56,134 nucleotides of DNA from an uncultured Clostridia bacterium (lineage in GTDB: Bacteria > Bacillota > Clostridia > Christensenellales > UBA1242): NCBI GenBank assembly GCA_944381105.1, contig CALWJU010000033.1:1-56134 (forward strand). Direction: 5' to 3'. Shown one piece after another: positions 9,370-17,926 of the stretch (its first letter is position 1; every line of letters starts with the position of its first letter). Below the pieces are notes generated by a model. That model was not told where the DNA came from. It saw only the letters and a list, made by a program, of their open reading frames with translations, and searched no databases. A program made the position numbers and the translations under genes.

Positions 9370-9685
9370 AATGAAAAAAGAAAAAAGAAGAACGAAGAAA
9401 TAAGAGAGCGTAAGGAAAACATGAAAAAATAAAAGTGTGCAGAAAAATTTATAAGAGCAGCACCAAAATATAAATAAAAAAAATAAAAATACAAACAAAA
9501 AAATAGGGCAAAATAAGTCCTATTTTTTTATAAAATACAATAAAAATTCCGAAAAATAATAAAAATATCAAAAATATAAACTAAATAATTGAAAAAATTA
9601 ATAAAAAATTCAAATATAATTAATAATAAAAACTCGAAAAATCAATAATAAAATAATAAAAAACACAAAAATAATTAAAATTTGC
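9370..9685. other. AT-rich spacer between convergent genes
   Basis: The 316 bases are almost pure A and T. Apart from the terminator at 9497 I see no gene, tRNA or clear repeat. Confidence 0.6.
9497..9531. terminator. Terminator of the ABC operon (possibly bidirectional)
   Basis: AAAAAATAGG and CCTATTTTTT pair around an 11-base loop. The A-run and T-run on the two sides let it work in both directions between the ABC operon and glmM, whose ends face each other. Confidence 0.75.
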
Positions 9686-10990
9686 TTAATTGCTTGCATC
9701 ATTTATATTTTTGACAAGACTTTCAAGAGTTTGTGCTGACTTTAAGGCTTGCAATCTACTTTTATGCTCGCACATGATACGAATTTTATTCTCTGTGCCA
9801 CTCGCTCTGACTAGCACTCTCCCTAAGTTTGAAAAGTCCTTTTGCAGAGATAAAATTTCTTGTGTGAGTTTTTCTGAATTTAAAATTCTATACTTATCGT
9901 TTACCTCAACATTGATGTTTATTTGTGGATATTTTTTGTATGATATAAGTTTGCTCAACCTCTTGCCACTTTTTTTCATTATGCTTGCAAGAGTTAGCCC
10001 AACCAAAAGGCCGTCGCCTGTGGTAGATTTCTCTCCTATTATTATATGTCCAGAGGGTTCACCGCCTAGTGAAATACCCTTGTTTTTCATCTTTTCAATT
10101 ACATACTTGTCGCCGACATCGGCACGCAAAAGGCTTATACCTTTCTTTTTTAGTGCGTTTTCTAAACCTTTGTTTGTCATACTTGTGCCTACTACCGAAT
10201 TTATATTTTTGATTTGAGAGGCAAGCACAAAGAGGATATCATCTCCGTCTATTATCGTTCCGTCCTCATCGCAAGCAATAATTCTGTCGCCATCTCCGTC
10301 GAAACTTAGTCCTAGGTCAGCCTTTTTTCTTTTGACAGTCTCCGCCATAACGAGAGGGTGAAGAGCGCCACTATCCTCATTTATGCTAAGTCCGTCAGTC
10401 CTATCATTTATAGAGATTACCTTTCCACCTTTTTCAGAAAATATTTTTTTTGCAATATGACTGCACGCACCATTGCCACAGTCAAGTACAATTTTAAGTC
10501 CGTCAAGACTACACGAGTTTTCATTTAGAAAATCAATATATTTTTTTAATAGGTTAGGTTTAAATGAATATCTTCCTATTTTGTTATAAACCACGCTTGA
10601 CTGAAACATAAACTTTCGCTCTATGCTGTTTTCTAAAATTTCAGAAATCTTATATCCGTTATTGTCAAAAATCTTGATGCCATTGTAGTTTGGTGGATTA
10701 TGACTTGCCGAAATCATAACTCCAAAGTCTGCTCCCTCTTTCTTAGTAATATAGGCAATAGCAGGGGTAGGAAGCAGGCCTACGTCTACGCAATTGACGC
10801 CGTTTTGCATTAGACCATTAATCATGGAGAGTGAGAGAATATCTCCTGTAACTCTTGTATCCTTGCCGATAACAACCTTTTTATTTTCACAAAATCTGCT
10901 TAGGCTGTTGCCACACTTAAAAGCAATACTTGGTGTCAATTCCTCTCCATAAATTCCTCTTAGCCCGTCAGTACCAAAATAAATACCCAT
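9686..10990 (-). CDS. glmM: Phosphoglucosamine mutase
   Basis: GlmM interconverts glucosamine-6-phosphate and glucosamine-1-phosphate on the way to UDP-GlcNAc, the cell-wall precursor. The 434-residue protein starts MGIYFGTDGLRG. It has the phosphoserine loop SASHNP (Ser about 96), the Mg2+ loop DGDGDR (around 230), the sugar-binding GEPSGH, and the C-terminal RASGTE phosphate-binding loop. All four expected domains are present. The start at 10990 has AAAGGAG upstream; a start 18 bases earlier lacks support. It shares strand and pathway with the GlmU-type acetyltransferase 326 bases upstream and lies back to back with glmS beyond it. Confidence 0.95.
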   Translation of the reverse strand: MGIYFGTDGLRGIYGEELTPSIAFKCGNSLSRFCENKKVVIGKDTRVTGDILSLSMINGLMQNGVNCVDVGLLPTPAIAYITKKEGADFGVMISASHNPPNYNGIKIFDNNGYKISEILENSIERKFMFQSSVVYNKIGRYSFKPNLLKKYIDFLNENSCSLDGLKIVLDCGNGACSHIAKKIFSEKGGKVISINDRTDGLSINEDSGALHPLVMAETVKRKKADLGLSFDGDGDRIIACDEDGTIIDGDDILFVLASQIKNINSVVGTSMTNKGLENALKKKGISLLRADVGDKYVIEKMKNKGISLGGEPSGHIIIGEKSTTGDGLLVGLTLASIMKKSGKRLSKLISYKKYPQININVEVNDKYRILNSEKLTQEILSLQKDFSNLGRVLVRASGTENKIRIMCEHKSRLQALKSAQTLESLVKNINDASN

Positions 10991-11316
10991 AATTTCTCCT
11001 TTTACCAAAAAAAATCACTTTTTAAAAGAAAATAATGTCGAAAATATAAAATTATAATTTTTCTTTATTTTTTTTGTTGTTATTTTTAAAAATCTATTTT
11101 TTATATTTTTTAATTAAAAAATGCTTTTTTATTTATTTTTTTATTTAAAAAATCTAATTTTTTAACACATTTTTTCATAATTTTATCACAATTTTTAAAC
11201 AATTTTATTAAATAACTAAATTTTAAATTTTATTTAAATAATTTGACATTTTTTGAAAATATTTTTGTTTTTTAATAAATTTTTTTATTTTTCTCTTATT
11301 TATAAAATTAATTGTT
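10991..11316. other. Very AT-rich spacer in the glm cluster
   Basis: These 326 bases between glmM and the acetyltransferase gene are dominated by T-runs and A-runs. I see no credible gene or family repeat. Some T-rich hairpins on the minus strand could end the acetyltransferase transcript, but none is clear. Confidence 0.5.
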
Positions 11317-11925
11317 TTACCAATATTTTTTTGCCTTGTTTGGTTTATTTTCTTGTCTCACTCTTCCTATTACAAAGTCATCTTTTTTGACGTCCTCTGT
11401 AACCGTTGTTCCTGCACAGATATACGAATCACTTTCGATATTTACAGGGGCAATTATGTTACAGTTTGAGCCAATAAAGACATGGTCTTTTACAATGCAC
11501 TTGTTTTTTTCTTTTCCGTTATAGTTTGCAAATATGACTCCGCACCCAATATTACAGCCTCTTCCTATTTCGCAGTCGCCCACATAGGCAAGATGGCTTA
11601 TTTTTGTGTTTGCTCCAATAGTGCTATTTTTTATCTCCACAAAATTGCCGATTTTACAGTTGTCTCCAATTATAGATTGAGGGCGAACTCTTGCGTACGG
11701 GCCAAGCGAAACATTGTCTTTTATCTTACTCTTTTCAATTACGCTTGCATGCAAAGTGCAATTTTTACCTATAACGCTATCGCAAATAAAATTATTTGGA
11801 TAGAGAAAACAGTTATCGCCTATCACGCAATTTTCTAGATGATTATTTTCGCATATAACCACATTTTTGCCAAAGGAGACATTTTTGCCTACAAAACAAC
11901 TTTTCTTATTTAAAAATTTTGCCAT
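11317..11925 (-). CDS. Stand-alone GlmU-type glucosamine-1-phosphate N-acetyltransferase domain
   Basis: The 202-residue protein is a left-handed beta helix made of hexapeptide repeats (IGDNC, IGANT, IGRGC). It matches the C-terminal half of GlmU closely: GPYARVRP, GNFVEIK, the catalytic-His segment SHLAYVGD (His111), NIGCG, FANYNG and AAGTT-like CAGTTVTEDV. It should use acetyl-CoA to make GlcNAc-1-phosphate. The N-terminal uridylyltransferase domain of ordinary bifunctional GlmU (about 230 residues) is absent. The ATG at 11925 follows GAGAGG; the upstream in-frame TTG is ignored. Its neighbours glmM and glmS supply the preceding steps. Confidence 0.85.
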   Translation of the reverse strand: MAKFLNKKSCFVGKNVSFGKNVVICENNHLENCVIGDNCFLYPNNFICDSVIGKNCTLHASVIEKSKIKDNVSLGPYARVRPQSIIGDNCKIGNFVEIKNSTIGANTKISHLAYVGDCEIGRGCNIGCGVIFANYNGKEKNKCIVKDHVFIGSNCNIIAPVNIESDSYICAGTTVTEDVKKDDFVIGRVRQENKPNKAKKYW

Positions 11926-12069
11926 TTTACCTCTCAAATTTAAAAAAACATAAACCTTACATATTCTTTTATGAAAATAAAATCAATTTGTTTCATATTA
12001 ATAGATATAAATTGAAATTTTTCAACTTGCCTCACTTTCTGTCATAAAAAATAATAAAAAGGAGTTTTT

Positions 12070-13821
12070 ATGTGCGGAATAATAGGATATATTGGCTTGT
12101 GCCCTGAACAAAATCTTTTAAATGGACTAAAAAAACTTGAATATCGAGGATATGATTCGGCAGGTATGACGGTTAGACGTGAGGGCAGGTTTGAGACTTA
12201 TAAAGAAGTGGGGCAAGTTCAAAATCTTGCTGGGACAGTTGTCTATAAAGAGGAGTTTGGCATAGGCATAGCACACACTCGCTGGGCAACTCATGGTAAA
12301 ATCTCGATAGAGAATACCCATCCTCATTTTTCAGTTAGCGGTGAGGTTGCTCTTGTGCATAATGGTATTATTGAGAATTTCGAGGAGTTGAAAGAAAAAA
12401 ACAAAGATGTAACTTATCTCGGTCAGACAGACAGCGAGGTTGTTGCTAAAATGTTTGAAAGTCTTTCAATTAACTCGCTACGAAAGGTACTAAAAAAACT
12501 CGTTGGCTCTTATGCCTTAGCCCTGCTCTCAAAGGAGGGGGACTATTTATATTTTGCCAAAAATAAAAGCCCGCTTTATATAGCAAAGGGTAAAGAGTGT
12601 GCAGTCATTGCAAGTGATCCCTCTTGCTTTTCAGGTCTTTGCGAAAATTACTATCAACTTGACGATGGAGACTATGGCAAAATTTCACTAAAAAATATTG
12701 TAATTTACAATAAAAACCATAAAATAGTTGAAAAAACGCCACAAAAACTTGATTTTAACTATTTAAGCGAGGATAAATCAGGTTATGAACACTTTATGAT
12801 AAAAGAGATTTATCAAAGTAGACTGGCTCTTGAAAATATCATCGAGAAATATTCTCACAGCGAGATGAAAGAGAACTTGTCAAAGATAAAAAATTATAAT
12901 TTTGATAGAGTGTACCTTGTCGGCTGTGGCACTGCCTACCACGCTGGACTTATAGGAGAACACTATTTAAGAGAAAATATTAATATTGACGCATATTGCC
13001 TTGTTGCAAGTGAGTTCAAAGATAGCAATTTGCTTGTCGACAATAATAGCCTCTGCATCTTTATCTCGCAAAGTGGAGAGACCGCAGACTCAATCTCCGC
13101 CCTTGAATATTGTAAGGAAAAGGGTGCAAAGATAATCTCGATAACCAATGTGGAATATTCAACAATAGCAAAAATGTCGGATATAAACCTGCCTATTTTT
13201 GCTGGGCAAGAGCGAGCGGTCGCTTCAACAAAAGCCTATTTTGCCATGTGTGCCGTGTTGTTTATTCTGTCAAATTACCTCAAAGGTCAGAATTATATTT
13301 TGCCTCTTAAAACGCTTAGTCATAAAATAGACTTTGGCAATGATATTTCACTTAAAAAACTTGCAAAAACATTGGCTGTTTACAAAAACCTTTTCTTTAT
13401 AGGTAGGGGAGTTGATTATGTAACTGCCTTAGAAGCCTCGCTAAAACTCAAAGAGATAACTTATATTTTTTCATCAGCCTTGCCTAGTGGCGAACTCAAA
13501 CATGGCTCGCTTGCCCTTATTGATAGCAACTTGCCATGCCTCATCATAGCGACTGATGAGAGACAATTTGCAAAGACGCTAAATAATGCGAGTGAGATAA
13601 AATCACGAGGGGGAAAGTTAATACTCTTTACCAGCCTTTTTGTAGAAAAAGATGTTGAGGAAAATTTTGACTATATAATAAAAATAACTCCTTTGCCAAG
13701 AGACCTAATGCCAATGCAGATAATTTTAAGCCTGCAAAAACTTGCCTATTTCACTTCGCTAGAAAAGGGGAATGATCCAGATAAGCCACGAAATCTAGCC
13801 AAAAGCGTAACAGTTGAGTAA
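12070..13821 (+). CDS. glmS: Glutamine-fructose-6-phosphate aminotransferase
   Basis: GlmS makes glucosamine-6-phosphate from fructose-6-phosphate and glutamine, the committed step to UDP-GlcNAc. The 583-residue enzyme begins MCGIIGYIG with the Cys nucleophile next to the initiator Met, followed by RGYDSAG, HTRWATHG and HNGIIEN of the class II glutaminase. Two SIS domains follow (ISQSGETADS about 335; the second from about 430) and the family ending LAKSVTVE. AAAAGGAG precedes the ATG. The 144-base divergent spacer to the acetyltransferase gene is too short, and lacks the core motifs, for a glmS ribozyme. A hairpin at 13853 and a cloverleaf element follow. Confidence 0.97.
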   Translation: MCGIIGYIGLCPEQNLLNGLKKLEYRGYDSAGMTVRREGRFETYKEVGQVQNLAGTVVYKEEFGIGIAHTRWATHGKISIENTHPHFSVSGEVALVHNGIIENFEELKEKNKDVTYLGQTDSEVVAKMFESLSINSLRKVLKKLVGSYALALLSKEGDYLYFAKNKSPLYIAKGKECAVIASDPSCFSGLCENYYQLDDGDYGKISLKNIVIYNKNHKIVEKTPQKLDFNYLSEDKSGYEHFMIKEIYQSRLALENIIEKYSHSEMKENLSKIKNYNFDRVYLVGCGTAYHAGLIGEHYLRENINIDAYCLVASEFKDSNLLVDNNSLCIFISQSGETADSISALEYCKEKGAKIISITNVEYSTIAKMSDINLPIFAGQERAVASTKAYFAMCAVLFILSNYLKGQNYILPLKTLSHKIDFGNDISLKKLAKTLAVYKNLFFIGRGVDYVTALEASLKLKEITYIFSSALPSGELKHGSLALIDSNLPCLIIATDERQFAKTLNNASEIKSRGGKLILFTSLFVEKDVEENFDYIIKITPLPRDLMPMQIILSLQKLAYFTSLEKGNDPDKPRNLAKSVTVE

Positions 13822-13852
13822 CTTTCTACCATTAATACTGACATGCAATTGC

Positions 13853-13888
13853 TATGTTACTTTTATATAATTTTTGTCAAGTAACATA
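13853..13888 (+). terminator. Possible terminator after glmS
   Basis: TATGTTACTT and AAGTAACATA pair around a 16-base loop that is T-rich. It sits 32 bases after the glmS stop. The stem is sound, but the T-run is within the loop rather than after it, so termination is uncertain. Confidence 0.4.
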
Positions 13889-13889
13889 T

Positions 13890-13972
13890 ACTTTGTGATG
13901 ATAAAATTTTATATCAATAAAATTTTATTAAATTCTTGCGAATTTGCGTGCAAAGCACGCTCATCACAAAGT
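13890..13972 (+). repeat. 83-bp cloverleaf-like palindromic element, copy 2
   Basis: Outer arms ACTTTGTGATG and CATCACAAAGT pair perfectly. The inside folds as TAAAATTTTAT/ATAAAATTTTA (11 bp), AAATTC-TTGC-GAATTT (6 bp) and GCGTG/CACGC (5 bp). Compared with copy 1 the outer stem has changed on both arms together (A-T to T-A at the fourth base). It lies at the 3' side of glmS, in the same direction. Confidence 0.88.
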
Positions 13973-14030
13973 TTGTAAAAATTTGACTAAACTTTTTTCA
14001 CAAAATGGAAAAACAAAGCAAAATTTTTAA

Positions 14031-14065
14031 AATAAAAATACTAGATATAGTAAAATATCTAGTAT
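14031..14065 (-). terminator. Terminator of tRNA-Gly
   Basis: On the minus strand ATACTAGATAT pairs with ATATCTAGTAT (11 bp, 6-base loop) and is followed by TTTTATTTT. It begins 8 bases after the CCA end of the tRNA gene. Confidence 0.8.
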
Positions 14066-14072
14066 CGGTATA

Positions 14073-14146
14073 TGGAGCAGGTAACGGGGATCGGACCCGT
14101 GAATTGTGCTTGGGAAGCACACATTTTACCACTAAATTACACCTGC
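14073..14146 (-). tRNA. tRNA-Gly (anticodon CCC)
   Basis: The minus strand folds as a full cloverleaf: acceptor GCAGGTG/TACCTGC, anticodon loop TTCCCAA on stem TGTGC/GCACA, T arm with GGTCCGATCC, and an encoded CCA end. The CCC anticodon reads GGG glycine codons. A terminator follows directly. Confidence 0.95.
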
Positions 14147-14269
14147 GTTTAAACATTAAGGCTTTAATCTTTTAGTGCTATTATTTTAGCACATTATTAA
14201 AAATTACCAAAATGTTTTAGCAAAATTGTGAGTTTTATAAAAAATTATTTCTTTTGGTAATGATTAAAT

Positions 14270-14579
14270 TTACGTTTGGCGTGAGAGGCGGAAACTGCGT
14301 CGCAAACTACGTTTCTGTGATTATCTTGCGATAATTCACGTTATCACTCGTTTGCTCCTTATCCCATAAAATTTATCGATTTTATGGGAACCCTTATGGG
14401 CGTAACTTTCGCCTGCTAAGGCGAAAGTAAGCATAAGTGCAATTGAATTCATATCCTTATAAAGAAAGACACGCTAAATGCGACAGCATTTACGTTTGGC
14501 GTGAGAGAGAAAAAACAAGTGCTCCTGCCGATACGTTTCGTGCAGGCACGAAACTAGGCAGAAACGCAGTTTTTTCTCT
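14270..14579. repeat. Hairpin-rich spacer between two tRNA genes
   Basis: This stretch holds a directly repeated phrase TTTACGTTTGGCGTGAGAG (at about 14270 and 14490) and a chain of perfect hairpins. These are CCCATAAAAT/ATTTTATGGG (14363-14388, followed by AACCC), CTTTCGCCT/AGGCGAAAG near 14420, AAATGC-GACA-GCATTT near 14477, and a nested structure at 14513-14578. In the last, GAGAAAAAAC/GTTTTTTCTC encloses CTGCC/GGCAG and TTTCGTGC/GCACGAAA. The last one lies directly 3' of tRNA-Pro and may terminate it. No open reading frame is convincing here. Confidence 0.65.
14363..14393 (-). repeat. GGGTTCCC-stem-GGG module, copy 1
   Basis: Read on the minus strand: GGGTTCCC, where the last CCC begins a 10-bp perfect stem CCCATAAAAT / ATTTTATGGG with a 6-base loop. 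The same layout with other stem bases occurs at 32326, 32651 and 32893. Confidence 0.7.
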
Positions 14580-14655
14580 TGGTCGAGATGGTGGGATTTG
14601 AACCCACGACCTCATGGTCCCGAACCATGCACGCTAGCCACTGCGCTACATCTCG
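14580..14655 (-). tRNA. tRNA-Pro (anticodon CGG)
   Basis: On the minus strand acceptor arms CGAGATG/CATCTCG, anticodon loop TTCGGGA on stem CATGG/CCATG, T arm GGTTCAAATCC and an encoded CCA end make a complete tRNA. The CGG anticodon reads CCG proline codons, rare in such AT-rich genomes. Confidence 0.95.
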
Positions 14656-14917
14656 ATAAGCCTATTATATCATAAATTAACTTTATTTGCTACATTTTTA
14701 TTTATTTTAGAGGTTTTGTTTTAAATTATTTATGCTTTTAGTATGAAAAATTTGTTTATTTGACAAATTTATTTTTTCCAGTAGACTTAACACTTTGAAT
14801 TTCTGATAGATATATTTTGCCATGTTTGTTTTATAAATTTTTAAGTTGCAAAAATTTAGACTTAGCATTAGATATTTAAATTCTCTTAAATTACATTAAC
14901 AAAAATATAAAATTACC
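14656..14917. other. AT-rich spacer upstream of the Y-family polymerase
   Basis: No gene or family repeat is visible. It should contain the tRNA-Pro promoter (read leftwards) and ends at the promoter of the polymerase gene. Confidence 0.5.
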
Positions 14918-14946
14918 TTGCAAAATCTTGTTTAATGGTCTAAAAT
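14918..14946 (+). promoter_or_regulatory. Promoter of the Y-family polymerase gene, leaderless geometry
   Basis: TTGCAA (14918-14923), a 17-base spacer and TAAAAT (14941-14946) stand only 6 bases before ATG 14953. Transcription would start at or next to the A of ATG, and there is no ribosome binding site. Confidence 0.65.
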
Positions 14947-14952
14947 ATAGTT

Positions 14953-16221
14953 ATGCAAGGAAATAGAGTATATTTTGTGATTGATATGAAAACCTTTTTT
15001 GCCTCAGTCGAGTGTGCAGAAAGAGGACTTGACCCATTTGAGACCAATCTCGTAGTTGCAGACTCCTCTCGTGGCGAGGGCACTATTTGTCTTGCAATTA
15101 CGCCTAAACTAAAAGAACAAGGTATTCATAATCGTTGTAGGCTATTTGAAATTCCAAAGGGGATAGAGTACATTGTTGCCAAACCGCAAATGAAAAAATA
15201 TATTGAATATGCCAGCGAAATCTATGGAATATACCTTAAATATATTGACAAAAATGATATTCATGTCTACTCAATAGATGAGTGTTTCATAGACGCTACT
15301 GATTACTTAAAACTCTACAAGTTAGGAGCGAAAGAGTTTGCGGTTAAACTTATGAGAGAGATTAAGGAAAGTTTGCACATACCAAGCAGTGCAGGGATAG
15401 GCACAAATATGTATCTTGCAAAGATAGCCCTTGACATAACTGCAAAGCATAGTTCTGACTTTATCGGACTGCTTGATGAGAACACCTATAAGGAGAAACT
15501 CTGGCATCACCGACCTATAACAGATTTTTGGCAGGTATCAAGGGGGACGGAGGAAAGATTAAGGAAACATGGTATATATGACATGTACGGTGTCGCACAT
15601 GCAAATGAGGACATGCTTTATAAAGAATTTGGGATAAATGCCGAACTCTTGATTGATCACGCATGGGGAAGAGAGAGTTGCACAATGGCCGATATTAAGA
15701 ACTATAAGACAAAGAAAAAGTCAATATCAAATATGCAAGTGCTACCAAAAAACTATGATTTTTCTGCTGGCGAGACAATAATAAAGGAAATGCTCCAAAA
15801 TGGCTGTTATAGTCTTTACAAAAATGGTTATGTAACAGATTTGCTCCATATTTATATAGGTTATGGCGATAGAGATAAGGAATTTATCAAGGGCAGTCTA
15901 AGACTAAACGTCATGACAAACCTCTATTCGTTTATGGAGAAGAAAGCGATAGAACTTTATAGAAAGACAGTAGACTCATCAAGGATGATAAGGCGAATAG
16001 GAATAGATTTTTGCGAACTTCAAGATATGTCGCATGAGATGTATGATATGTTTACCGATATGGATAGGGTAAAGAAAGAGAAGAGACTAGTCGAGAGCGT
16101 GCTTGCAATCAAGGAGAAATTTGGCGGAAATTCCATGCTTAAAGGGATAGATTTTCAAGAAAATGCGACACAGATAGAGAGAAATAAGTTGATAGGAGGG
16201 CATAATAGTGGCGAGAGTTAA
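14953..16221 (+). CDS. Y-family DNA polymerase (UvrX/DinB-UmuC-like)
   Basis: The 422-residue protein starts with the palm motif VIDMKTFFASVECA, where Asp holds a catalytic metal, and has the second acidic motif YSIDECFID (around residue 111). After this come a thumb and a little-finger domain. Such enzymes copy damaged templates with low fidelity in the cytoplasm. The next gene, yolD-like, overlaps by 14 bases, as in the uvrX/yolD pairs of Bacillota. No LexA-type operator is evident in the short promoter region, so I cannot say that it is SOS-controlled. The mRNA is predicted to be leaderless. Confidence 0.9.
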   Translation: MQGNRVYFVIDMKTFFASVECAERGLDPFETNLVVADSSRGEGTICLAITPKLKEQGIHNRCRLFEIPKGIEYIVAKPQMKKYIEYASEIYGIYLKYIDKNDIHVYSIDECFIDATDYLKLYKLGAKEFAVKLMREIKESLHIPSSAGIGTNMYLAKIALDITAKHSSDFIGLLDENTYKEKLWHHRPITDFWQVSRGTEERLRKHGIYDMYGVAHANEDMLYKEFGINAELLIDHAWGRESCTMADIKNYKTKKKSISNMQVLPKNYDFSAGETIIKEMLQNGCYSLYKNGYVTDLLHIYIGYGDRDKEFIKGSLRLNVMTNLYSFMEKKAIELYRKTVDSSRMIRRIGIDFCELQDMSHEMYDMFTDMDRVKKEKRLVESVLAIKEKFGGNSMLKGIDFQENATQIERNKLIGGHNSGES

Positions 16222-16537
16222 AATGCCAAGGTCGGATAGAGCAAAACAATTCATGCCATTTTACGCACTTAAAGGACTGCAAAAGGCACTTAGGATGAAA
16301 GAATATCAGCACGAGCGAGTAGAAAAAGGGGACTTAGACGAGGAAAAAATCGCAAAAATAACAAAAAATTTGACAAATTTAGACAAAAATAGTAAAATTT
16401 CAGTAAATTATTATGAAGACGGACATTATAAGACCATTATAGGCAGAGCCAAAATTTTGTATGAGGAAAGTGTGCTTATGATAGACAATAAAAAAATTAA
16501 TTTTGATGATATCTTTGACGTGGATATTGTCAATTAA
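16208..16537 (+). CDS. YolD-like protein
   Basis: The 109-residue protein has the family opening DRAKQFMPFYALKG and a C-terminal half with a beta-rich YYEDGHYKTIIGRAK segment. YolD-like proteins are small and accompany Y-family polymerases in Bacillota; a role in modulating the polymerase is likely but not well defined. The start is GTG at 16208 with AGGAGGG about 8 bases upstream, inside the polymerase gene, so both are made from one transcript. Confidence 0.85.
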   Translation: MARVKMPRSDRAKQFMPFYALKGLQKALRMKEYQHERVEKGDLDEEKIAKITKNLTNLDKNSKISVNYYEDGHYKTIIGRAKILYEESVLMIDNKKINFDDIFDVDIVN

Positions 16538-16717
16538 ACAAAAAATATCTTTAAAGGATGTTTGTATCTAGGCTAATAAAGGTTGTGTGTATTTAAACTT
16601 ATAAAGTCCCTATCAAGATTAAAAATAGAAATCTTTTATAGAAATCTTTATGAAAGTTTATATAACATTTTACAAAATTTTGTGATTTTGCTATAATGCA
16701 CGAAAGAGGAGGAATTT

Positions 16718-16955
16718 ATGGTAAAACAAACAGCAGGGCGAAAAAATCTCGGAAAACTTGCTCCGAAATTTGCCGAAAAAGGCTCAATAACTTAAAAAGG
16801 GTGATGTAGTGAATATAGCACCAGAGGTCAAACATTGGCATGGAGCAAAAAAAGATGGTTACTTCACTCATATAGCAATAGAAATTACAGCCGAGAACTC
16901 ATCAAACGAGTGGCTTGAAGAGGTGAGCGACAAAGAATATAACAAACTTAAATAA
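16718..16955 (+). pseudogene. Remnant of a carboxymuconolactone decarboxylase-cupin fusion gene
   Basis: An ATG with a strong AGGAGG site opens a 25-codon frame, MVKQTAGRKNLGKLAPKFAE, typical of the N-terminus of the CMD-family part. It stops at 16793-16795. In another frame from 16791 runs a 54-codon piece with KKGDVVNIAPEVKHWHGA and an ending EWLEEVSDKEYNKL, which is the C-terminal cupin half of the same fusion family. The middle (more than 150 residues) is missing and the junction is shifted by one base. So this is an internal deletion of a once complete redox or detoxification gene. A -10 box TATAAT precedes it, so a short transcript may still be made. Confidence 0.85.
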
Positions 16956-17056
16956 CAAAACAATACAAAAATTGGCAAAAATAGAAATTTTTGTCGAAAA
17001 AATATGAGACTTTATGACAGGATATAATGGAAAAAATAATCAAAAAAGGAGAGAAA

Positions 17057-17716
17057 ATGGATAAATTATTAAAATTGACAGGTTGCGGTGAGACGTCAAA
17101 AGCACCAGATATAATCACAATATCCTTGAATATACTCGGAGAGAATAAAGACTATAATGACGCAATGAGCGAGTGCGATAAAAAGGTTATGTCTTTAAAG
17201 GAGTCGCTTAAAAGTGTCGGACTTGAAGATAGTCAGATTAAAACAACAGACTTTCGTGTCAAGACTATAAATAAATATGTTGAGCAGTTTAAACAGGGCA
17301 AATACGTCTTTGACAAGTTTTCTGTAAGTCATAGTCTGTCTGTTAAGTTGCCTTTTGATTTAAAGTTGCTTGCAAGGAGTATAGATAAAATAGTTGAAAG
17401 CAATGTAAGCCCAAATTTTTCCATCAATTTTTCTGTTGAGGATGAGAAATTGTTAAAGGAGAGGGCAATTGCAGAGGCTGTTAAAGATTGCAAGGAGAAG
17501 GCAGATATCTTGGCAGAAAGTGCAGGGGTAAAACTTAAAGATATAGTGTCAATCGACCATAGTTTTCAACAGGTAAATGTTTATATGCCGAGAGCAATGT
17601 CTTATGACTATGAGGCAGGCTCTGTTATGACAAAAGCCTCACAAGCAATAGAAAGCATAAATGTTGAGGATATCAAGATAAGAGCAAACGTTACAATGCA
17701 GTGGGAAATTGATTAA
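17057..17716 (+). CDS. SIMPL-domain protein (DUF541, YggE-like)
   Basis: The 219-residue protein matches the SIMPL family. An N-terminal strand with GCGETSKAPD is followed by paired beta-alpha repeats, a typical VEDEKLLKERAIAEAVKDC helix and a C-terminal strand ending VTMQWEI. Relatives are often exported, but this one has no signal peptide and should be cytoplasmic. Members are linked to stress responses without a known reaction. The start at 17057 is picked for the AAAGGAG just before it; an ATG 30 bases earlier has none. It is a single gene. Confidence 0.8.
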   Translation: MDKLLKLTGCGETSKAPDIITISLNILGENKDYNDAMSECDKKVMSLKESLKSVGLEDSQIKTTDFRVKTINKYVEQFKQGKYVFDKFSVSHSLSVKLPFDLKLLARSIDKIVESNVSPNFSINFSVEDEKLLKERAIAEAVKDCKEKADILAESAGVKLKDIVSIDHSFQQVNVYMPRAMSYDYEAGSVMTKASQAIESINVEDIKIRANVTMQWEID

Positions 17717-17926
17717 AAGATAAAATTTTTGTTAGTTTATTAAATATAAAACCCATTCTAAATCTCACTTTTTATCGTTGCTTTTGCAAAGTCTGCCTTG
17801 TCTGATCGCTTTAAATACAAGTCTTTTAAATTGTGGTAAGTTTAGACAGCAAAATAAATTAAAAATTGACAAAAATCGATTGTTATTCATAAAATTATGT
17901 TGTATAATATAATCAAGGAGGGCAAT

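Noticed and set aside
11938-12069. glmS ribozyme
   Set aside because: The spacer before glmS is only about 140 bases, AT-rich, and lacks the conserved ribozyme core.
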